DNA of 64,000 bases from an uncultured Chlorobiaceae bacterium (GTDB lineage Bacteria; Bacteroidota; Chlorobiia; Chlorobiales; Chlorobiaceae), in assembly GCA_903824045.1 (NCBI GenBank), contig CAIJVD010000035.1, forward strand, positions 17,644-81,643, read 5' to 3'. Under the pieces are notes generated by a model. The model was given only the letters and a program-made list of their open reading frames with translations, searched no databases and was not told the DNA's origin. Made by a program: the position numbers and the translations under genes. Shown in pieces: positions 1 to 9,553 of the stretch (position 1 is its first letter; each line of letters opens with the position of its first letter).

Positions 1-150
1 GGCATCTAAGGGCCAGTCCCTCCGCCTTTCTGGATGATAGAATTGAAAACTTGAAAAGAACATTTAGTTCGACTAATCTACAACAGGGATTAGTATTTTA
101 CAAATGACCTGCCGCCCCCTGTGGCAACCAAAACCAGTTATTACACCACC

Positions 151-1494
151 ATGATCACAGCTCGAGAAACAACGCTCAACGTCCTGCAGGCCCTTGAAAC
201 CGGAAAACACCGGTGCGACTACCTGCTCCATCGGGCGCTTGAAAGTTCGGCACTCAGCCGCACCGACCGGGCGCTGGTCACCGGCCTTGTCAACGGGGTG
301 CTCCGCTACCGTCTCCAGCTCGACTTCATCATCAGCCGATTCTACCATCACAAGCTTGAAAAGGCGGCGCCGGTCATGAAGAACATCCTCCGCATCGGCG
401 CCTACCAGATCGTCTTTCTCGACAAGGTGCCCGACTGGGCGGCGGTAAACGAGTGCGTCAAGCTGGCGCGCAAATACAAGGGTGAGCGGATGTCGAAACT
501 CGTCAACGGCGTTTTGAGAAAACTCACCCCCGAAAATATCACGCTTGACCTCTGGCTCCTGGAAAAAGAGCCGACCGAACGACTCGCCATTCAATACTCC
601 CACCCCGAGTGGCTTGTAGCGCGATGGATTACGGCATACGGGATGGGGAAAACCGAAGCACTGCTCGCCTACAGCAACCGCCCCCCGCTCTTCGGATTCA
701 GGATAAACCGGCTGAAAGGGTCACCCGAAGAGCTCTTCGCCGACCCCGAGCTTGCTGGCGCACTGCATGAAGGGTGCAGCATCGAAAACTTCTTTCTCTC
801 GCGGGAGTTCAGCAGCTTCGAGCACGCCGTGATCGACGGGTACCTTAGCGTGCAGAACCCCACACAGGCACTCGCCTGCCTGCTGCTCAATCCTGCCCCA
901 GGACACAATGTCATCGACCTCTGCGCAGCGCCGGGCGGAAAAGCCACCTTTATGGCCGAACTGATGCAGAATGAGGGCTCGGTAACCGCCGTTGACCTCT
1001 ACGAGCAAAAACTCGAAAAAACCTCCTCACATGCAGAAGCCCTCGGCATCACCATCATCACCACCGTCTCGGCCGATGCGAGAAACTTCACGCCAGGGAG
1101 CACTCCCGATGCCATCCTGCTCGACGCCCCGTGCACCGGCACCGGAGTCCTTGGACGACGCTCGGAACTCCGCTGGAAAGTGAGCCCGGCCATGCTTCTG
1201 GAACTGGTGACCCTGCAGGCCGAACTGCTCGACCATGCCGCCACCCTCCTCGCTGAAAATGGCACTCTCATCTACGCAACATGCTCCATCGAGCCGGAAG
1301 AGAACACCCTTCAGATTGAAGCCTTTCTCAGCCGGCACCCCGAATTCTCCCCGGACTCCGACTACGGGAAGGTCCCGGCTGAGTTTCTTTCCGGCACGGC
1401 CGAAAGCGGCGCAATACTGACTCTTCCCGGTGAGCATCCCGGCTTCGACGGAGGGTTCTGTCAGCGGCTTCGCAAAACCAGCCCAATGAAGTGA
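151..1494 (+). CDS. rsmB: 16S rRNA (cytosine-967-C5)-methyltransferase RsmB
   Basis: Methylates C967 of 16S rRNA using S-adenosylmethionine, acting on the small subunit in the cytoplasm. The N-terminal part (about residues 1-140) looks like the NusB-type RNA-binding domain of this family. The C-terminal Rossmann methyltransferase shows the SAM motif DLCAAPGGKA near residue 257, the catalytic-cysteine motif DAPCTGTG near 327 and the second-cysteine motif YATCSIEPEEN near 377. The 447-residue length is usual for RsmB/Sun. The ATG at 151 is preferred; an in-frame GTG at 121 would add ten poorly conserved residues, and neither has a clear ribosome-binding site. The stop overlaps the start of the downstream recombinase gene (TGATG), so the two are probably co-transcribed. 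Confidence 0.93.
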   Translation: MITARETTLNVLQALETGKHRCDYLLHRALESSALSRTDRALVTGLVNGVLRYRLQLDFIISRFYHHKLEKAAPVMKNILRIGAYQIVFLDKVPDWAAVNECVKLARKYKGERMSKLVNGVLRKLTPENITLDLWLLEKEPTERLAIQYSHPEWLVARWITAYGMGKTEALLAYSNRPPLFGFRINRLKGSPEELFADPELAGALHEGCSIENFFLSREFSSFEHAVIDGYLSVQNPTQALACLLLNPAPGHNVIDLCAAPGGKATFMAELMQNEGSVTAVDLYEQKLEKTSSHAEALGITIITTVSADARNFTPGSTPDAILLDAPCTGTGVLGRRSELRWKVSPAMLLELVTLQAELLDHAATLLAENGTLIYATCSIEPEENTLQIEAFLSRHPEFSPDSDYGKVPAEFLSGTAESGAILTLPGEHPGFDGGFCQRLRKTSPMK

Positions 1495-2408
1495 TGAACC
1501 CGCTGCAAAGCCAATACCGTGAATCGCTCGACAGCTTCCTGAACTACATGTTCATCCAGCGAAACTATTCGGAGAACACCAGGGAGTCCTACCAGAACGA
1601 TCTTGAACGCTACCTGCTCTTCATGCAGGAGCAGGGAAAGCCGATGAAGGCCATCACGCCCGCCGATCTTCGCGACTTCACCACCGAGCTCCACTCCACA
1701 GGGCTCGAAGCAAGCTCCATGGCCAGAAACATCTCCGCCATCCGCTCCCTCCACCGCTTCCTTGTCAGCGAACGAACGCTTGAGAGCAATCCAGCAGAAA
1801 GCATCCGCCAGCCAAAACAGGCCCGATACCTCCCCACCGTCCTCACCATCGAAGAGATTATGCGCCTGCTCGAAGCTCCGGTTTCGGGAACCCCTCGCGG
1901 CAAGTATTTCCAGCGCGACAAGGCGATAGTGGAGCTGCTCTACGCAACAGGGGTAAGGGTAAGCGAACTGGTCAATATCCAGCAGCAGAACCTCTACCTG
2001 GATGCAGGGTTTGTGCGGATATTCGGCAAAGGATCGAAGGAGCGGCTGGTGCCGGTCGGCAGCTCAGCAATCGAATGGATCGGGCGATATCAAAGCGAGC
2101 TGCGCATCTCGCTCGTCAGGCGCAACTCCGAGGACTACCTCTTTCTCAACGCAAGGGGAACGATACTTTCCAGAATGGCCATCTTCAACATGGTGAAAAC
2201 CTATGCCCGGCAGGCCGGCATCGAAAAACAAATCAGCCCCCACACCTTCCGCCACAGCTTCGCAACCCACCTGCTCGAAGGCGGAGCCGACCTCCGCGCC
2301 GTCCAGGAGATGCTCGGCCACAGCTCAATAACGACCACCCAAATCTACACCCACATCGACCGCTCCTTCGTCAAAGAGGTCCACAGAACCTTCCACCCCA
2401 GAGGCTAA
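1494..2408 (+). CDS. xerD: tyrosine recombinase XerD/XerC
   Basis: Site-specific recombinase that resolves chromosome dimers at dif together with a partner recombinase and FtsK. The 304-residue protein has an N-terminal SAM-like core-binding domain (about 1-95) and a C-terminal catalytic domain. The full active-site set is visible: Arg155 in GVRVSEL, Lys179 in the FGKGSKER hairpin, His250 and Arg253 in HTFRHSF, His276 in LGHSS and the nucleophile Tyr285 in QIYTH. No phage genes adjoin it and it overlaps rsmB by one base, which favours a housekeeping Xer recombinase over a mobile integrase. XerD is preferred over XerC on overall look, but the two cannot be separated with certainty from one copy. 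Confidence 0.9.
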   Translation: MNPLQSQYRESLDSFLNYMFIQRNYSENTRESYQNDLERYLLFMQEQGKPMKAITPADLRDFTTELHSTGLEASSMARNISAIRSLHRFLVSERTLESNPAESIRQPKQARYLPTVLTIEEIMRLLEAPVSGTPRGKYFQRDKAIVELLYATGVRVSELVNIQQQNLYLDAGFVRIFGKGSKERLVPVGSSAIEWIGRYQSELRISLVRRNSEDYLFLNARGTILSRMAIFNMVKTYARQAGIEKQISPHTFRHSFATHLLEGGADLRAVQEMLGHSSITTTQIYTHIDRSFVKEVHRTFHPRG

Positions 2409-2474
2409 CGCCCCCTTGTTTACCACTCCTGTCATCTCGAACAACCCCCTCTGTCATCCCCGAACAACACCTCC

Positions 2475-2502
2475 TGTCATCTCGAACGAAGAGAGAGATC
2501 TC
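2475..2502 (+). repeat. dispersed intergenic repeat, copy 1
   Basis: A short element running from TGTCAT through CGAACGAAGAGAGAG to ATCTC lies in the gap between xerD and the lipocalin gene. Two weaker partial copies of the TGTCAT(C/T)(T/C)CGAAC part precede it at about 2431 and 2452. Related copies occur at 3690-3770, 57521-57549 and 59188-59215, always outside genes. Function unknown. Confidence 0.7.
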
Positions 2503-2523
2503 ATCATGCACCACCCGTACCTC

Positions 2524-3039
2524 CTACTGCCGTGTCCGCATCACCCTGAGGGTATCAAATCCCTTGGCATGGGCCTCGGCGAGCAGCCTCGTAAACACCG
2601 CCTTGTCCATCTGAGGAGTCCGTGACAGAATCCACAGGTAATCCCTGTTGCTTCCGGCAATCATCGCCCATGAGTAGTTCTCGCGATCAAGATCGAAGAT
2701 GTTGTACCCCCCATAGAATGGCCCGAAGAATGAAACCTTGAGGGCGCCGACCGTCGGATCACCAGCAAATTTCCCCTTGCCCTCAACGCTCTTCCACTTC
2801 TTCTCTTCAGGGTAGTATCCCTTGTTGGAAACACGCACCTTCCCATCCTCACGCAGGGTGTAAATGGCCGACACCTGCTCCGAACCGCGCTCAAACCGGT
2901 TATCAATCCGCGCCACCTCATACCATGTGCCGAGATAGCGATCAAGCTTGAAATTATCCACCGCAACAATCCCCTCCGGCACCCCCGCGCAGCCAGCAAA
3001 AACCAAAAGCGGCAAGGCAAGCAATAACAGTTTTTTCAT
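2524..3039 (-). CDS. blc: outer-membrane lipocalin (Blc-like lipoprotein)
   Basis: Predicted envelope lipocalin that binds lipids or other hydrophobic ligands. The 171-residue product starts with a lipoprotein signal peptide ending in the lipobox VFAGC, so Cys16 should be lipidated. The lipocalin signature follows: LDRYLGTWYEVARID near residue 32 and a C-terminal strand with the conserved Arg (ILSRTPQMD). Length and motifs fit bacterial Blc. The start codon overlaps the end of the upstream transposase relic, so its promoter may lie in or beyond that relic. It converges with xerD across a small repeat-bearing gap. Confidence 0.9.
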   Translation of the reverse strand: MKKLLLLALPLLVFAGCAGVPEGIVAVDNFKLDRYLGTWYEVARIDNRFERGSEQVSAIYTLREDGKVRVSNKGYYPEEKKWKSVEGKGKFAGDPTVGALKVSFFGPFYGGYNIFDLDRENYSWAMIAGSNRDYLWILSRTPQMDKAVFTRLLAEAHAKGFDTLRVMRTRQ

Positions 3040-3395
3040 GAGCCAAGTTTATTAGGGTTTACTGAAGAATTCAAGCCATCTCTAAGCGGCAACCAGGCGC
3101 CACTCTGTAGAAGGCCGATGAAGTACTGGAGGTATGGATTTTCTTTCACTTGAGCGACTGTCTCCATGTCAGAAAGACCCAGCTTTTCCTTGATGATCAA
3201 AGAGCCCGGCGCCATGCGTACCGTGAGAACAGGGGCCCCTCTTTTCGAGGGGAAGTTCTTGGCATAAAGATTCTCGGCAACATGCCACGCAATAGCATCA
3301 GTCAGTTTCACCCAGCGGTTTTCAGGATCGAGTTTGCCGCCAAACGGCAGATGGAAATTCTCAAAGGCGAACTGCTGAAACTTCGTCGGGTACAT
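3036..3395 (-). pseudogene. truncated IS1182/IS5-like transposase N-terminus
   Basis: The first 90 or so residues match the N-terminal DUF772-type domain of IS1182-group transposases: LPFGGKLDPENRWVKL, LIIKEKLGLSDMETV and ENPYLQYFIGL are typical blocks. The frame then runs about 25 residues of unrelated sequence (LLQSGAWLPLRDGL onward) to a stop overlapping the lipocalin start codon. The DDE catalytic core is absent, so this is a dead fragment. A 9-bp inverted repeat (GTGCAAGGA/TCCTTGCAC, 3413-3451) lies just upstream of its start and may belong to the old element. Family assignment rests on recalled motif similarity. Confidence 0.75.
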
Positions 3396-3689
3396 GAATC
3401 GGCGATTTCGAGGTGCAAGGATTTTGAGGCTTTTTCAGGTCTTCCTTGCACACAATATACGAAAAACATCGCTTAATTCATTACATCGAAGTGATTTACC
3501 TATTATTCAGCAGCCCCTTATCAATCCAAGTCCCCGTCGTCACAATAGTCAAAAGGGAGAGTTCCTTTCATGACCATAGGTACTCATCTAACTACGGTTT
3601 AAGCGGATGCTCACCTTGGTATTGGGTGTAAATGGGTGTATTGTGCTGGGAGTGCAGCCTGATGGCGGATTGAAGTTCAGTTTGTGACA

Positions 3690-3770
3690 GTTCATCCCGA
3701 GCTGTCAAGAGAGAGATCCCTCCCTTCGTTCGGGATGACGGGTAGATTTCTCTCTTCGTTCGAAATGACA
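3690..3770. repeat. cluster of dispersed intergenic repeats, copies 2-4
   Basis: Within the 440-bp gene-free stretch 3396-3839 there are three adjoining diverged copies of the repeat seen at 2475. One is in plus orientation (TTCATCCCGAGCTGTCAAG then AGAGAGATCCC, 3690-3720). Two are in minus orientation (CTTCGTTCGGGATGAC at 3724-3739; TTTCTCTCTTCGTTCGAAAT at 3748-3767). Opposed copies could fold into an imperfect hairpin. Nothing else recognisable was seen between 3452 and 3690. Confidence 0.65.
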
Positions 3771-3839
3771 TAGAGGGTGCACGACAGGACACGGTGGGTG
3801 TTCGACAGGAAAGACAGGTGATTTTTGATTCTGAATCTG

Positions 3840-4319
3840 CTAAAAGCCTTTGGTCTCGATGATCAGGCGTTTGCGGTCGTGGCTCTCTCGTTCGATTTTT
3901 AGTGCGTGCAGGGTGAGGTTGACGTCGAAAACGAAAAAGATAAGCGACGTGCTCAGGCAGAACATGCTGGTGATGAAAATCGCTGCGAGCAGCAGTGGCA
4001 GATCAAGATTAACGAGAAGGCTGAGAAAGAGCGTGATGATCAGGAGCGAAGCACCAAGGCAGGTCATGCAGGCAAGCAGGATTGCGATGCGGATATAGCG
4101 CGCACGCTTCCAGAGAATGGCAACCTCTTGGTTGATTCTGATAATATATGACTCGGGGAAGGACTCCAGGTCATCGAGCAGCTGGCGTGAGCGGTCGATG
4201 ATGCGGCCGAGGCGATTGGTCATGGTAAGGAGCAGAAGACCGAGGCCGGAGATGAGAATCATCGGGCCGATGGCAGTCTGAAGAATAGGAACGAGCTCCC
4301 TGAACGAGGTGGGTGTCAT
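3840..4319 (-). CDS. DUF2721 family inner-membrane protein
   Basis: A 159-residue protein of the DUF2721 family; function unknown. The N-terminus PILQTAIGPMILISGLGLLL is a membrane segment followed by the family's typical TNRLGRIIDRSRQLL. Two further hydrophobic segments follow (about residues 76-98 and 104-128), then a charged cytoplasmic tail (LKIERESHDRKRLI). It stands alone between a repeat cluster and the MBL-fold gene, and sequence context gives no hint of a pathway. Family call by motif recognition. Confidence 0.8.
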   Translation of the reverse strand: MTPTSFRELVPILQTAIGPMILISGLGLLLLTMTNRLGRIIDRSRQLLDDLESFPESYIIRINQEVAILWKRARYIRIAILLACMTCLGASLLIITLFLSLLVNLDLPLLLAAIFITSMFCLSTSLIFFVFDVNLTLHALKIERESHDRKRLIIETKGF

Positions 4320-4488
4320 GATTTTACTGTTTATAACGAATAATTGATCTGAACTTATAACATGCTGTCGGCGGCGAAAAAGCCGCGGATAACTATCATT
4401 TTCTGGACACGGTCAAAATAGCAATTAATGCCAAAGAGCCAACTTTACAGGGTAATGTTTCACAATTGATTGACAATCGAGAAAAACA

Positions 4489-5883
4489 TCAGGGGTTGAA
4501 CCTCACAACATCGCCCGGAAGGGGAATGGAGCTCTTGCAATGGAGCTTCGAATCCACCACCTCCCTGAATATCTTTTTCACCGGATCGTCTCCGTGCACG
4601 ATACAGAGCTCAGGGTTGTTTTCGAAACCACTCAACCAGCGAACAAGGTCGTTCTGGTCACCATGTGCCGACAGGCCGCCGATGGTATGCACCGCAGCCC
4701 TGACGGGATAGCTCCGGCCGTGAATGACCACCTCACTTTCGCCCTCGACAATCGAACGGCCAAGAGTTCCGGGTGCCTGGTATCCGGTGATGACAACCGA
4801 GCATTCCGGGCGCTGGATATTGTGGCGGAGATGGTGCAGAATCCTGCCTCCGTTGCACATGCCGCTGCCGGCGATAATGATGGCCCCGTTTTTTCTTGCG
4901 TTGATCGCCTGCGACTGCTCCGGCTTTAGGGTAAAATGGAGGTTCTTGAGTTGATTCATCCAGCTTGAGCCGTTGCGGAAGGCAACCGCATCCTCATCAA
5001 GCAGTCCGGAATTGTCCCAGTAGATGCGGCTGGCCTCGATGGCCATGGGGCTGTCGAGAAAAACCTCCCAGCGGTCGAGCTCCCACTCCTCATAGTAGCG
5101 GGAGAAGAGGTAGAGGAGCTCCTGGCTTCGGCCGATGGCAAAAGCAGGAATAAGAATATTGCCGCTGCCGGAAGCGACGTTGCGGATGATCTCGCCTATT
5201 TCGGCAAGGGTGGGTTCAAGCTCACGATGGAGACGGTCTCCGTAGGTGCTCTCAACAATCACCGCATCGGCCTCCTTGATCGTTTCGGGATCATTCATGA
5301 GCGGACTGCCATACTGGCCGACATCGCCGCTGAAAACCAGTTTCCGCGAAACGCCCCCCTCCTCAAGCCAGACCTCCACAAGTGCAGAGCCAAGAATATG
5401 ACCGGCATCCATAAAGCGGATGGAAAGCCCTGGAAGAATTGTGCGTTTTTCATGGTAGGCCATCCCGACAAGGGAGTCGAGCGCCCGCAAGGCGTCCTCA
5501 CGGGTATAGAGCGGTTCGGCGTTGCGGTCCGCCTTCGACATCGGATGTTTCCGGCGATCGTAGGCATCATGCTCGGCAAGCGAAGCGGAGTCGAGCAGCA
5601 GCACGCGGGAGAGTTCGACGGTTCCGGTTTGAGTGTAGACAGGGCCTGTAAATCCCCCTTTGACAAGAAGGGGGATGCGCCCCGAATGGTCGATATGGCC
5701 GTGGGTCAGAATCACTGCATCGACCGAGGCCGCATCGAACGGGAAGGGGGCGCGGTTGAGCTGCTCGTCATCCCGCGAGCCCTGAATAAGGCCGCAATCA
5801 ACAAGCACCGTGCGTCCGCCAACCCTGAGAATATGGCAGGAACCCGTCACCCTGCCCGCAGCACCGTAGAAGTCAAGTTCCAT
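4489..5883 (-). CDS. MBL-fold/beta-CASP RNA-processing exonuclease-like protein
   Basis: A 464-residue member of the metallo-beta-lactamase/beta-CASP family (Ysh1/CPSF73-like), which in bacteria comprises RNA nucleases. Visible motifs are the metal-binding HGHIDHSG, the Asp of FSGDVGQYG, the beta-CASP elements VESTYGDRLH and AFAIGRSQELLYLF, GSGMCNGGRILHHL, and C-terminal HTIGGLSAHGDQ and CIVHGDD. The start at 5883 (MELDFYGAAG) is chosen because GGAG lies 8 nt upstream. An in-frame start at 5955 would add 24 unconserved residues. Reaction inferred from family; the natural substrate is not known. Confidence 0.88.
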   Translation of the reverse strand: MELDFYGAAGRVTGSCHILRVGGRTVLVDCGLIQGSRDDEQLNRAPFPFDAASVDAVILTHGHIDHSGRIPLLVKGGFTGPVYTQTGTVELSRVLLLDSASLAEHDAYDRRKHPMSKADRNAEPLYTREDALRALDSLVGMAYHEKRTILPGLSIRFMDAGHILGSALVEVWLEEGGVSRKLVFSGDVGQYGSPLMNDPETIKEADAVIVESTYGDRLHRELEPTLAEIGEIIRNVASGSGNILIPAFAIGRSQELLYLFSRYYEEWELDRWEVFLDSPMAIEASRIYWDNSGLLDEDAVAFRNGSSWMNQLKNLHFTLKPEQSQAINARKNGAIIIAGSGMCNGGRILHHLRHNIQRPECSVVITGYQAPGTLGRSIVEGESEVVIHGRSYPVRAAVHTIGGLSAHGDQNDLVRWLSGFENNPELCIVHGDDPVKKIFREVVDSKLHCKSSIPLPGDVVRFNP

Positions 5884-5955
5884 AATCCACGCTCCAATAA
5901 ACAGGTTAGCCGATACGTTCAATATACGACAAGCCTGTAACAAGTGAGCGGGCAT

Positions 5956-5990
5956 AAAAAAAGGCAGGGAGAGAACTCCCCGCCTTTTAA
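5956..5990 (-). terminator. Rho-independent terminator of the DEAD-box gene
   Basis: Read on the minus strand just after the helicase stop at 6014: AAAGGCGGGGAG, loop TTCT, CTCCCTGCCTTT, then a run of T. The stem has one G-U pair. Confidence 0.85.
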
Positions 5991-6013
5991 AGACTACAGC
6001 TGTTTGTGTAAAA

Positions 6014-7837
6014 TCAGCCCTTGCGCTTTTTCTTGTTGCCGGTAAAGAAGGACTTCTCCTTTTCGGCAGGCTTGTATGACTTTTTGAAGCTTTTCTTTGC
6101 TCCGTAGGGTGACTGGCGCTCCTGATCTTCCGCTTTCGAAAGCCTCAGCTGGCGGCCGCAAACCCTGACCTTGCGGAGCTCGTGGAAGACGTCATCCGGC
6201 ATGCCCTGCGGCAGCTCGACGGTGCTGTAGGAGTCGTTGATGGAGATCTGCCCGACCGATTCAGGATCGAGACCGACCTCATTGAGAATGGCACCGAGAA
6301 TGTTGCCGGCTTTCACGCCATGGGTGCTGCCAACCTCAATACGGTAGCGCTCCTTGTTCTCTTCGCCATAGACCTCACTGCGCCCTCTTTTTTTGGCAGA
6401 GCTGCGATCACGGTCAAACCCACGGTCACGGTCAAAGCCGCGATCCCTGTCCGAGCCGCGATCGCGGTCGAAAGATCCACGATCATCATGAGGTTTGCTC
6501 CGCTCCGGCTTGTTGGAGAGCAGCAGCGGGGTTTCGCCCTGGACCATCGAGGCAAGCGCGGCAGCGGCCTCAACAACCGGCACGTCATGCTCGTGGCAGT
6601 ACTGCTCGATCAGACGGGTAAAGAAGTTAAGATCCTCGGCGGCAATCGTATCGGTGATCTTCTGGTTGAACTTCGCAATCCGCTTGTTGTTGATGATCTC
6701 CGTTGAAGGGAGCTCCATCAACTCAATGCGGCTGTGCGTTGCCTTTTCGATAGCGTAGAGCATGTTCTTCTCCCTCGGAGAGACGAACAGGATTGCGTCC
6801 CCGGTGCGGCCTGCGCGGCCCGTGCGGCCGATGCGGTGCACGTAGGACTCGGTATCGGAAGGAATGTCGTAGTTGATAACATGGCTGATGCGCTCGACAT
6901 CAAGTCCCCTTGCTGCCACGTCGGTAGCAATGACAATGCTCAAGGCACCACTCTTCAGCTGATCGATGGTGCGTTCACGCTGGTTCTGGGCCATGTCGCC
7001 GTTCAGGGCGGCCGCGCCGTATCCCCTGGCCTGAAGCTTTTCGGCAAGCTCAATGGTCATGGTTTTGGTGCGAACGAAAATCAGAATTCCGTCAAACGGC
7101 TCCACTTCAAGAATCCTGGTGAGGATGTCGAGCTTGTGGCTGCCGCCAACGATCCAGTAGCGCTGGCGAATCGCCTCAACCGTGGATGTTTTGGACTGTA
7201 TGGTTACCTGTGCGGGATTGTTCAGGTACTTCTGCGCAATGCGGCGGATGGCCGATGGCATGGTGGCCGAAAAGAGCGCAACCTGACGGTCTTTCGGAGT
7301 CTGATCGAGAATCCACTCGACATCGTCGATGAATCCCATGCGAAGCATCTCGTCAGCCTCGTCAAGCACCAGGCACTGCAACGACTCAAGATTGAGTGAA
7401 CCGCGGCGCATGTGGTCCATAACGCGGCCCGGAGTACCAACAATAATATGCACACCGCGTTTGAGCATGCGAAGCTGGATGCCGTAGTCCTGCCCGCCGT
7501 AGATTGGCACGACATGAAATCCCTTGAGGTGAACTGCGTAGTGCTGGAAGGCCTCGGCAACCTGAATGGCCAGCTCCCTTGTAGGAGCGAGCACAAGAGC
7601 CTGGGGCTCCGAAAGTGCAAGGCGGATATTGGAGAGTATCGGCAGCGCGAAGGCAGCTGTTTTTCCGGTACCGGTCTGTGCCTGCCCGAGAACATCGCGT
7701 CCTTCGAGAAGCAGTGGAATGGTTTCAGCCTGAATCGGGGTCGGGTTTTCATACCCGATCTCTTCAAGCGCTTTCATTAAAGGTTCTGCAAGCTGAAGGC
7801 TACGAAAATCCTTCGGCAACTGAGTCTGTTCGCTCAT
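6014..7837 (-). CDS. deaD: DEAD-box RNA helicase, DeaD/CsdA-like
   Basis: ATP-dependent RNA helicase, probably for ribosome assembly and RNA unfolding. The 607-residue protein has the Q motif (YENPTPIQ), Walker A AQTGTGKTAA, PTRELA, the DEAD box VLDEADEML, SAT, then the helicase C domain with ATDVAARGLDVE and HRIGRTGRAG. The C-terminus holds a DbpA-type RNA-binding domain (about residues 495-575) and a basic tail. Between them is a low-complexity Arg-Asp segment with repeated DRDRGF-type units (about 445-480). The start at 7837 (MSEQTQLP) is chosen because AAGGA lies 8 nt upstream; an ATG at 7855 overlaps that site itself. CsdA-type helicases are often cold-induced, and a 384-nt non-coding leader lies upstream. 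Confidence 0.93.
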   Translation of the reverse strand: MSEQTQLPKDFRSLQLAEPLMKALEEIGYENPTPIQAETIPLLLEGRDVLGQAQTGTGKTAAFALPILSNIRLALSEPQALVLAPTRELAIQVAEAFQHYAVHLKGFHVVPIYGGQDYGIQLRMLKRGVHIIVGTPGRVMDHMRRGSLNLESLQCLVLDEADEMLRMGFIDDVEWILDQTPKDRQVALFSATMPSAIRRIAQKYLNNPAQVTIQSKTSTVEAIRQRYWIVGGSHKLDILTRILEVEPFDGILIFVRTKTMTIELAEKLQARGYGAAALNGDMAQNQRERTIDQLKSGALSIVIATDVAARGLDVERISHVINYDIPSDTESYVHRIGRTGRAGRTGDAILFVSPREKNMLYAIEKATHSRIELMELPSTEIINNKRIAKFNQKITDTIAAEDLNFFTRLIEQYCHEHDVPVVEAAAALASMVQGETPLLLSNKPERSKPHDDRGSFDRDRGSDRDRGFDRDRGFDRDRSSAKKRGRSEVYGEENKERYRIEVGSTHGVKAGNILGAILNEVGLDPESVGQISINDSYSTVELPQGMPDDVFHELRKVRVCGRQLRLSKAEDQERQSPYGAKKSFKKSYKPAEKEKSFFTGNKKKRKG

Positions 7838-8221
7838 TGTATAATTCCTTTCCAAATCATTGATAAAATTGCCTCAAATGAGGCAGATGTGGCAGCAATG
7901 CAGGAAAGAAACAAAATGAAGAAGAGTTCTCATCAACCGAAAACATCCGGGCAGCTTAAAAAAATTAAGCGCCGTCGTTTCGTCACAAACACCGGAAAGC
8001 CTCGGCCTGGAAGGCCTGCCGAGATCCAGCGTTCTTTCTTAGCATATTCACCACGCATTAAAACGTCAGCAATGTATGCTTTTATTCTGCCAAAGAAGAA
8101 TTTATTTTCCCGCGCCACCAGCCAGGCTGGCACAGCCAACATGCTGCACCTCCGAAGCTATGGAGAACTTTTTTGTTACCTTTACTCATGACGGCACTCT
8201 TTTTGTAACCCTCTTGGCATC
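7838..8221. other. gene-poor spacer between helicase and waaA
   Basis: 384 nt divergent spacer. Open frames exist on both strands here (100 codons at 7889-8191 plus, 69 codons at 7933-8142 minus), but neither resembles a known family and they overlap in opposite directions. It may serve as a long 5' leader of the helicase gene, as in other cold-responsive helicases; that is inference only. No clear promoter consensus was picked out. Confidence 0.4.
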
Positions 8222-9520
8222 ATGAACAGCTTTCTCCTCTCTCTCTATTCAAGCCTCTCACCTCTCGCTTTTGGTGCCGCAAGGCTTTTGATCCCGCTTC
8301 AGCCGAGGCTCCGGACTTTTTTCTCAGTACGCGAGGGCTCCATCGGTGCGCTTGAACAGACGGTAGCAACGCTCCCCAGCTCTTCATTCAGGCTCTGGGT
8401 TCATGCGGCCTCGGTCGGCGAGTTCGAGCAGGCCCGGCCGGTCATCGCCCGGCTGAAGGAGAAACACCCGGATATCGCGCTCTTCGTCTCCTTCCTTTCC
8501 GACTCGGGCTATAACGCCAGAAAAAACTTCCCGGATGCCGCCGCGGTCTTCTACCTTCCCGCAGATACCCGCGCCAATGCCCGCAAGCTGCAGAAGCTGA
8601 TCAAGCCCGATTTGATGCTCCTCATGCGCTACGACTTCTGGCCAAACCATCTGCTCGAAGCCAGAAAACAGGGGGTGCGCCTCATGCTTGCCGCAGCAGT
8701 GCTGCAGGAGAACTCCCACTACTTCAACCCGCTCCTGAAACGGTTCTGGCAGGAGATCTTCACCCTCTTCGAGCAGATCTTTACCGCATCGGCAAAGGAT
8801 ACCCAAGCCTTCAGGAAGCAGTTCGGCTGCCTTCAGGCCGAAACCGCGGGTGACCCGCGCTTCGACCAGGTGGTGCTGCGCAGCCTGAACTGCTCGAAGG
8901 TCGATCACCTCAGGCCCTTTTACGAGAACCGCACGGTACTCTGCGCCGGCAGCGTATGGGAACAGGATACAGCGCTGCTTCTCGACGCCTGGCAGAAGCT
9001 GGAAAAACGACCGGCACTGATCCTCGTCCCCCACGAGGTGAAGCCCGAACACCTGCAACGCCTTTACCTCGACCTGCAAAAGCGATCCATCGACTGTGTG
9101 CCGGTCTCGGCAATCGACCAAACATTCGACGCCCGACGCCAGGTGCTCGTTATCGACCAGGTCGGCTATCTGGCCGAGCTCTACTCGATTGCCTCCTTCG
9201 CCTACGTTGGCGGGGGGTTCGGCGTCAACGTGCACAACACCCTTGAGCCGGCAGTCTACGGACTCCCGGTGATTTTCGGCCCACGCCATCACAACTCCCC
9301 CGAAGCCGAAGGGCTTGCCGCAGCGGGCGGTGCCACCGTGGTTCATGACCGGCAGTCACTCACCTCAATTCTCAGAGTCTTAACCTCCGACCCCGCCGAG
9401 CGACAGCGAATCGGACGTATTGCCGGAAGATTCGTCACTGAACGAACCGGAGCGACGGCAAAGATTGCCGGCAGCATCGAACAGCTCTACGCGGATGCAA
9501 AAAAATGTATATTTGCATAA
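8222..9520 (+). CDS. waaA: 3-deoxy-D-manno-octulosonic acid (Kdo) transferase
   Basis: Transfers Kdo from CMP-Kdo to lipid A precursor at the inner-membrane face, so the organism makes a Kdo-type lipopolysaccharide core. The 432-residue protein has an N-terminal membrane-associated segment and the GT30 motif WVHAASVGEFEQARPVI near residue 60. It also has LMRYDFWPNHL in the acceptor region, the GDPRFDQV motif mid-protein and the C-terminal nucleotide-binding GGGFGVNVHNTLEPAVYGLP with FGPRHHNSPEA. Length fits WaaA. First gene of a plus-strand run reaching to ftsE at 11738. Confidence 0.93.
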   Translation: MNSFLLSLYSSLSPLAFGAARLLIPLQPRLRTFFSVREGSIGALEQTVATLPSSSFRLWVHAASVGEFEQARPVIARLKEKHPDIALFVSFLSDSGYNARKNFPDAAAVFYLPADTRANARKLQKLIKPDLMLLMRYDFWPNHLLEARKQGVRLMLAAAVLQENSHYFNPLLKRFWQEIFTLFEQIFTASAKDTQAFRKQFGCLQAETAGDPRFDQVVLRSLNCSKVDHLRPFYENRTVLCAGSVWEQDTALLLDAWQKLEKRPALILVPHEVKPEHLQRLYLDLQKRSIDCVPVSAIDQTFDARRQVLVIDQVGYLAELYSIASFAYVGGGFGVNVHNTLEPAVYGLPVIFGPRHHNSPEAEGLAAAGGATVVHDRQSLTSILRVLTSDPAERQRIGRIAGRFVTERTGATAKIAGSIEQLYADAKKCIFA

Positions 9521-9553
9521 AATCGTAACCACTACCCTTAAACACTGATAACC

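Noticed and set aside
1494..2408. XerD as a phage or island integrase
   Set aside because: It overlaps rsmB, has housekeeping Xer motifs and no phage genes or attachment repeats nearby.
7889..8191. Basic 100-residue frame upstream of waaA
   Set aside because: Overlaps an equally plausible frame on the other strand, has no family similarity I know and ends close to waaA without coupling; more likely leader DNA.
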